From the IMG/VR virus record IMGVR_UViG_3300028592_000082, positions 1-22,930 of that record: a stretch of DNA of 22,930 nucleotides, one strand, 5' to 3'. Source of the DNA: a virus. The notes beneath the pieces are model-generated. The model had not been told where the DNA came from and did no database searches. It saw only the letters and a program-made list of their open reading frames with translations. Both the position numbers and the translations under genes were made by a program. This document shows, one piece after another, positions 19,755 through 22,930 of this stretch (the stretch's first letter is position 1; each line of letters begins with the position of its first letter).

Positions 19755-21246
19755 GGCCGAGCGCGAGAAGGAGCGCATTGCGCGAGACGGCGAGGCGATC
19801 CGGGCTTGCTGTCAGACGCTGGAAGGCTTCATCAAAGAGCACTGGCATGTGTTGGAGCCGGTTCGCCCGCTGAAGTTCGGCTGGGCCTTGCGGGCTATGT
19901 GCCGGCATCTGGAGTCGGTCTCTGCGGGCGATATCCAGTTCCTGCTGATGACCGTGCCGCCCGGCATGATGAAGTCGCTGGTGCTGGTCTTCTGGACGGC
20001 ATGGGAGTGGGGGCCGTATGGCCGCCCTGACCTGCAAACGCTCGCGACCTCATACAGCCAGCTCAACGTGCTGCGCGACAATCTCAAGCTGCGGCGCCTC
20101 ATCGAGAGTGACCAGTTCCAGGCCCTATGGCCGCTGAAGCTGCGAGGCGATCAGAACGCCAAGGGAAAGTTCGAAAATACCGGCAACGGCTTCAGTGAGG
20201 CCCGCCCGTTCGGATCAATGACCGGTGGCCGCGGCGACCGGGTGAAGGTTGACGACCCTCATTCTACTGAGACCGCCGAAAGCGATGCAGAGCGCGCCAC
20301 CACGGTGCGCATCTTCCGCGAGGGCGTCACCGACCGGCTGAACGATCTTACCTCCTCGGCCATGGTGATCATCATGCAGCGCCTGCACTCGCAGGACGTT
20401 GCTGCCGTGGCCATGGAACTGGACCTGGGTTTCGTCCATCTCAATCTCCCCATGGAGTTCGAGGCGGAGCGTGTGGATGCCAATGGGAAGCGATCCGGCG
20501 GCCCCTGCCGTACCTATGTGAAGGGCGAACTGTTCTTCGAGGATCCGCGCACTACCGATGGTGAACTCCTGTTCCCCGAGCGCTTCCCCCGCGCAGAGGT
20601 GGACAGGGTCAAGCGGGCCAAGGGCGAATATGCATATGCCGGCCAATACCAACAGCGGCCATCGCCGCGTGATGGCGGCCTGTTCAAGCGCCAGTGGTTC
20701 GCTGACAAGATCAGGCGCATGGCCCCTGAAGGCACGCGCTGGGTGAGGCATTGGGACTTGGCCGCAACCAAGAGCGCAACGGCCGCCAGAACGGCCGGCG
20801 TGAAGCTGGGCAGGGCTCCTGACGGCACTTTCTGGGTCGGCCATGTAGTTAAGACCCAAGATGAAGGCAACGCGGTCAAGGTGCTCATCAAAGCCACGGC
20901 CGAGATTGACGGCAAGTCCGTCGAGGTCAGCCTGCCGCAAGACCCCGGCCAGGCTGGCAAGGTCCAGAAGTCGGACATGATCTCGATGCTGGCTGGCTGG
21001 AATGCCCATGCTGAACCAGAAACAGGGGACAAGGTCACCCGTGCCGAACCTTTCTCCGCCCAGTGCGAGGCAGGGAATGTCTTTGTCGTCGAGGGGGACT
21101 GGAACTCGGACTATATCGACGAACTCTGCCTGTTCCCGGGGGGCAAGTTCAAGGATCAGGTCGACGCCTCATCTGGGGCGTTCGGCCGACTGGTGACCGC
21201 CGAAATACCAGGGCGCGCCGTTGTGGTTGAGACAGGATTTTATTGA
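19720..21246 (+). CDS. terL: Terminase large subunit (ATPase/nuclease)
   Basis: 508 residues from the ATG at 19720; the open frame runs back to 19582 but that part shadows the small-subunit gene. The ATPase has a deviant P-loop 'LLMTVPPGMMKSLVLVF' (Lys85, Ser86, as in the 'PPGxMKS' terminases), 'GGRGDRVKVDDPHS' as Walker B (~175-180) and 'MVIIMQRLHSQD' as the coupling motif. The RNase H-like nuclease begins at 'WVRHWDLAATKS' (Asp346). It pumps DNA into the prohead and cuts it. All key residues are visible except a classical GKS triplet, which is normal for this subfamily. Confidence 0.93.
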   Translation: MAEIRAERNRRKAEREKERIARDGEAIRACCQTLEGFIKEHWHVLEPVRPLKFGWALRAMCRHLESVSAGDIQFLLMTVPPGMMKSLVLVFWTAWEWGPYGRPDLQTLATSYSQLNVLRDNLKLRRLIESDQFQALWPLKLRGDQNAKGKFENTGNGFSEARPFGSMTGGRGDRVKVDDPHSTETAESDAERATTVRIFREGVTDRLNDLTSSAMVIIMQRLHSQDVAAVAMELDLGFVHLNLPMEFEAERVDANGKRSGGPCRTYVKGELFFEDPRTTDGELLFPERFPRAEVDRVKRAKGEYAYAGQYQQRPSPRDGGLFKRQWFADKIRRMAPEGTRWVRHWDLAATKSATAARTAGVKLGRAPDGTFWVGHVVKTQDEGNAVKVLIKATAEIDGKSVEVSLPQDPGQAGKVQKSDMISMLAGWNAHAEPETGDKVTRAEPFSAQCEAGNVFVVEGDWNSDYIDELCLFPGGKFKDQVDASSGAFGRLVTAEIPGRAVVVETGFY

Positions 21247-22661
21247 TGACCTTCGATCCAACCGCGACCCACCCAATGTACAACGCCTTCGCGCCATCTT
21301 GGCGGCTCATGCGCGACTGCATGGCCGGCGAAGACGAAGTGAAGTCCAAGGGCGAACTGTATCTCCCCATGAAGTCGGGGACGCGGGCCATCAGCGACGT
21401 GGCACTTCGGGCGGCCGCCTATGATGCCTACAAACTCCGGGCCGAGTTTCCCGAACTGGTAGCCCCAACCGTGCGCGGTGCCGTTGGCACGATGCTCGAC
21501 CAGGCGCCCGTGATCGAGCTACCGGCTGGGCTGGAAGGCCTTCGGGAACGGGCAACGCGTGACGGGCTATCACTTGAGGCCCTGCACCGTCGCATCGCCA
21601 CCGAACTGATGCTGGTTGGTCGCTATGGGGTGCTGCCGGGCATATCGCAGAATGGCAGCCCGTATCTCGCGGGCTATGTCACCGAAGCCATCACCAATTG
21701 GGACACTGACGCCGAGCAGCGCCCTGATTGGCTGATGCTCAATGAGAGCGGCCTGTCGCTCGACCGCGCCACCGGCAAATGGGAGGCGCTCGATCAATAC
21801 CGGGAATGCTTCGTGCGTGACGGGCGCTACGGCGCGCGGGAATGGGTGAAGACGTCTGGCGGCTGGACCGCGACTGAAGTTGTCGAGGCGGCGACCCGCA
21901 AGCGCACGCCGTTGGAGGAACTGCCCTTCGTCTTCATCGACACCAACGACCTGACACCTGATCCGGACGACGTGCCGCTCTATGGCCTCGGCAAGCTGGC
22001 CGTGCGCGTCTATCGCCTCGATTCCGACTATACCTTCGCTCTGCACATGACGAGCGAGCCGACGCCTTGGGCGAACGGGTTTGCTGATCCCGCCGAGGCA
22101 GTGAAGAACGGGCAAGCCCCGACGACGCTCGGATCGTCCAAGCTCTGGCTGCTGCCCGAGGGGGCGCAGGCGGGATATCTGGAATTCACCGGCCCGGGCC
22201 TTGAGGCTCAGAACAAGGCCATCACCAATAGCCTCGACCGTGCCGTCATCTTTGGCGCCAACCTGCTGGCCGATACCGGCAAGACGGCAGAAAGCGGCGA
22301 GGCCATCAAGCTCCGCCTGGGCAACCAGACCTCGACGCTCAAGACCATCGCCATGACCTCGGCGGCGGGGCTGGAGCGGGCTTTGCGAAATCTGGCGACG
22401 TGGATGGGCGAAGACCCGGAAAAGGTCGTGGTGACGCCCAATCTTGATTTCTTCGACCACACCCTCAGCCCGCAGGAAATCACCGCCATTGTCGGCGGTT
22501 GGCAGGCCGGCGCCTATAGCCGCAAAACCATGTTTGAACGGTTCAAGAAGGGCGAACTTATCCCGACTGAACGGACCTTTGAGGACGAACAGGATCTGAT
22601 CGACACGGAACCTCCGACAGGCCTGATTCCGCCGGCAGACACAACCGATGACGACGAATGA
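21246..22661 (+). CDS. Portal protein (DUF4055 type)
   Basis: 471 residues. The ATG at 21246 overlaps the terminase TGA by one base; a TTG three bases earlier is possible. 'MYNAFAPSWRLMRDCMAGED', 'YLPMKSGTRAISDVALRAAA' with 'YDAYKLRAEF', and the later 'LEFTGPGLEAQNKAI' and 'LGNQTSTLKTIAMTSAAGLE' match the DUF4055 portal family. It follows terL as expected. The protein forms the dodecameric ring at the capsid vertex. The C-terminus is Pro/Asp-rich and flexible. Confidence 0.9.
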   Translation: MTFDPTATHPMYNAFAPSWRLMRDCMAGEDEVKSKGELYLPMKSGTRAISDVALRAAAYDAYKLRAEFPELVAPTVRGAVGTMLDQAPVIELPAGLEGLRERATRDGLSLEALHRRIATELMLVGRYGVLPGISQNGSPYLAGYVTEAITNWDTDAEQRPDWLMLNESGLSLDRATGKWEALDQYRECFVRDGRYGAREWVKTSGGWTATEVVEAATRKRTPLEELPFVFIDTNDLTPDPDDVPLYGLGKLAVRVYRLDSDYTFALHMTSEPTPWANGFADPAEAVKNGQAPTTLGSSKLWLLPEGAQAGYLEFTGPGLEAQNKAITNSLDRAVIFGANLLADTGKTAESGEAIKLRLGNQTSTLKTIAMTSAAGLERALRNLATWMGEDPEKVVVTPNLDFFDHTLSPQEITAIVGGWQAGAYSRKTMFERFKKGELIPTERTFEDEQDLIDTEPPTGLIPPADTTDDDE

Positions 22662-22930
22662 TGATCTGCTGGACCTTGCCGTAAGGCACCAGGTCGGACT
22701 GCAGCGCTATTCGACAGCCACCGTGCGCAAGATGTTGGCACTTCTCAATCGCGTCGACGCGGATATCGTCGCCCAGATGCAGCGCCATGACCCGGACGCG
22801 GTAACCGGCACATGGTCGGCCAAGCGGCTCGAAAAGCTGCTGGAGGCCGTCCGCATCGTCAACCGCGATGCCTACAACCGGGTCAACAAGGAGCTGACCG
22901 CCGAATTGAAGGCCTTGGCCGGATATGAGG
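22648..22930 (+). CDS. Head-morphogenesis protein, N-terminal part
   Basis: About 94 residues are readable before the window edge, from an ATG that overlaps the portal gene by 14 bases. 'LAVRHQVGLQRYSTATVRKM', 'LALLNRVDADIVAQMQRHDP' and 'AKRLEKLLEAVRIVNRDAYN' are the helical start typical of Mu gpF-like/SPP1 gp7-like minor head proteins, which follow the portal gene in most tailed phages. Identification rests on synteny and helix pattern; the conserved C-terminal domain lies outside the window. Confidence 0.75.
   Translation, partial: MTTNDDLLDLAVRHQVGLQRYSTATVRKMLALLNRVDADIVAQMQRHDPDAVTGTWSAKRLEKLLEAVRIVNRDAYNRVNKELTAELKALAGYE

Noticed and set aside
21570-22460. Long minus-strand frame (296 codons) inside the portal gene
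   Set aside because: Shadow of the portal coding sequence: Arg/Gly-rich, no domain, no ribosome site, and inside a recognised portal gene.
1-22930. Search for integrase, att sites, tRNA genes, CRISPR arrays and insertion sequences
   Set aside because: None could be supported: no recombinase motifs, no repeat-spacer pattern, no cloverleaf-like segment and no transposase frame were seen.

Overview
The window is a GC-rich stretch of a temperate tailed phage or prophage. The host is probably an alphaproteobacterium, most likely Hyphomicrobiales (rhizobial or Devosia-like); this rests on base composition and on the style of the small phage proteins, not on a marker gene. No integrase, att site, tRNA or host gene is visible, so an integrated prophage cannot be told from a free phage genome. 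Both window edges cut genes.

Layout. (1) 1-3694, minus strand: a leftward recombination operon from a promoter near 3.76-3.79 kb. It runs three small unknown proteins, a RecE-like PD-(D/E)XK nuclease, a RecT annealing protein and a DnaQ/ExoX-like exonuclease cut by the edge. (2) 3.75-5.99 kb: a lambda-like immunity region. A leftward four-gene operon starts with a self-cleaving S24 (LexA/CI-type) repressor. It continues with a periplasmic protein resembling the TolA C-terminal domain, an XRE regulator and an 85-aa protein. It is flanked by 16-bp palindromic operators placed in the -35/-10 spacers of both outward promoters. (3) 5992-16577, plus strand: the early/replication operon. It holds a Cro-position gene, three different methyltransferase-like proteins, a LexA-DNA-binding-domain protein, a RuvC-like resolvase, a CHC2/Toprim/RecA-like primase-helicase and many small unknowns. 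Nearly every junction is an ATGA, TTGA or TGATG overlap. (4) 16580-19335: an accessory block of seven small genes on both strands, five of them predicted membrane proteins, plus a 21-codon fragment resembling the start of a terminase small subunit. (5) 19392-22930, plus strand: packaging and head genes (small and large terminase, DUF4055-type portal, start of a head-morphogenesis protein).

How it works together: the repressor shuts both PL and PR in the lysogen. DNA damage should cause Ala-Gly self-cleavage and release recombination (left) and replication (right). Genes outside this overlap-coupled plan stand out as cargo: the reverse-strand pentapeptide-like membrane protein at 12429-13310, the 16.6-19.3 kb block, and, inside the lysogenic operon, the TolA-like protein.

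The most promising candidates for undescribed biology are the phage-borne TolA-domain protein co-transcribed with the repressor, the membrane-protein cargo between the primase and terminase modules (including a DUF6864-like plus two-TM pair), and the cargo gene that sits exactly in the start-codon junction of the primase.
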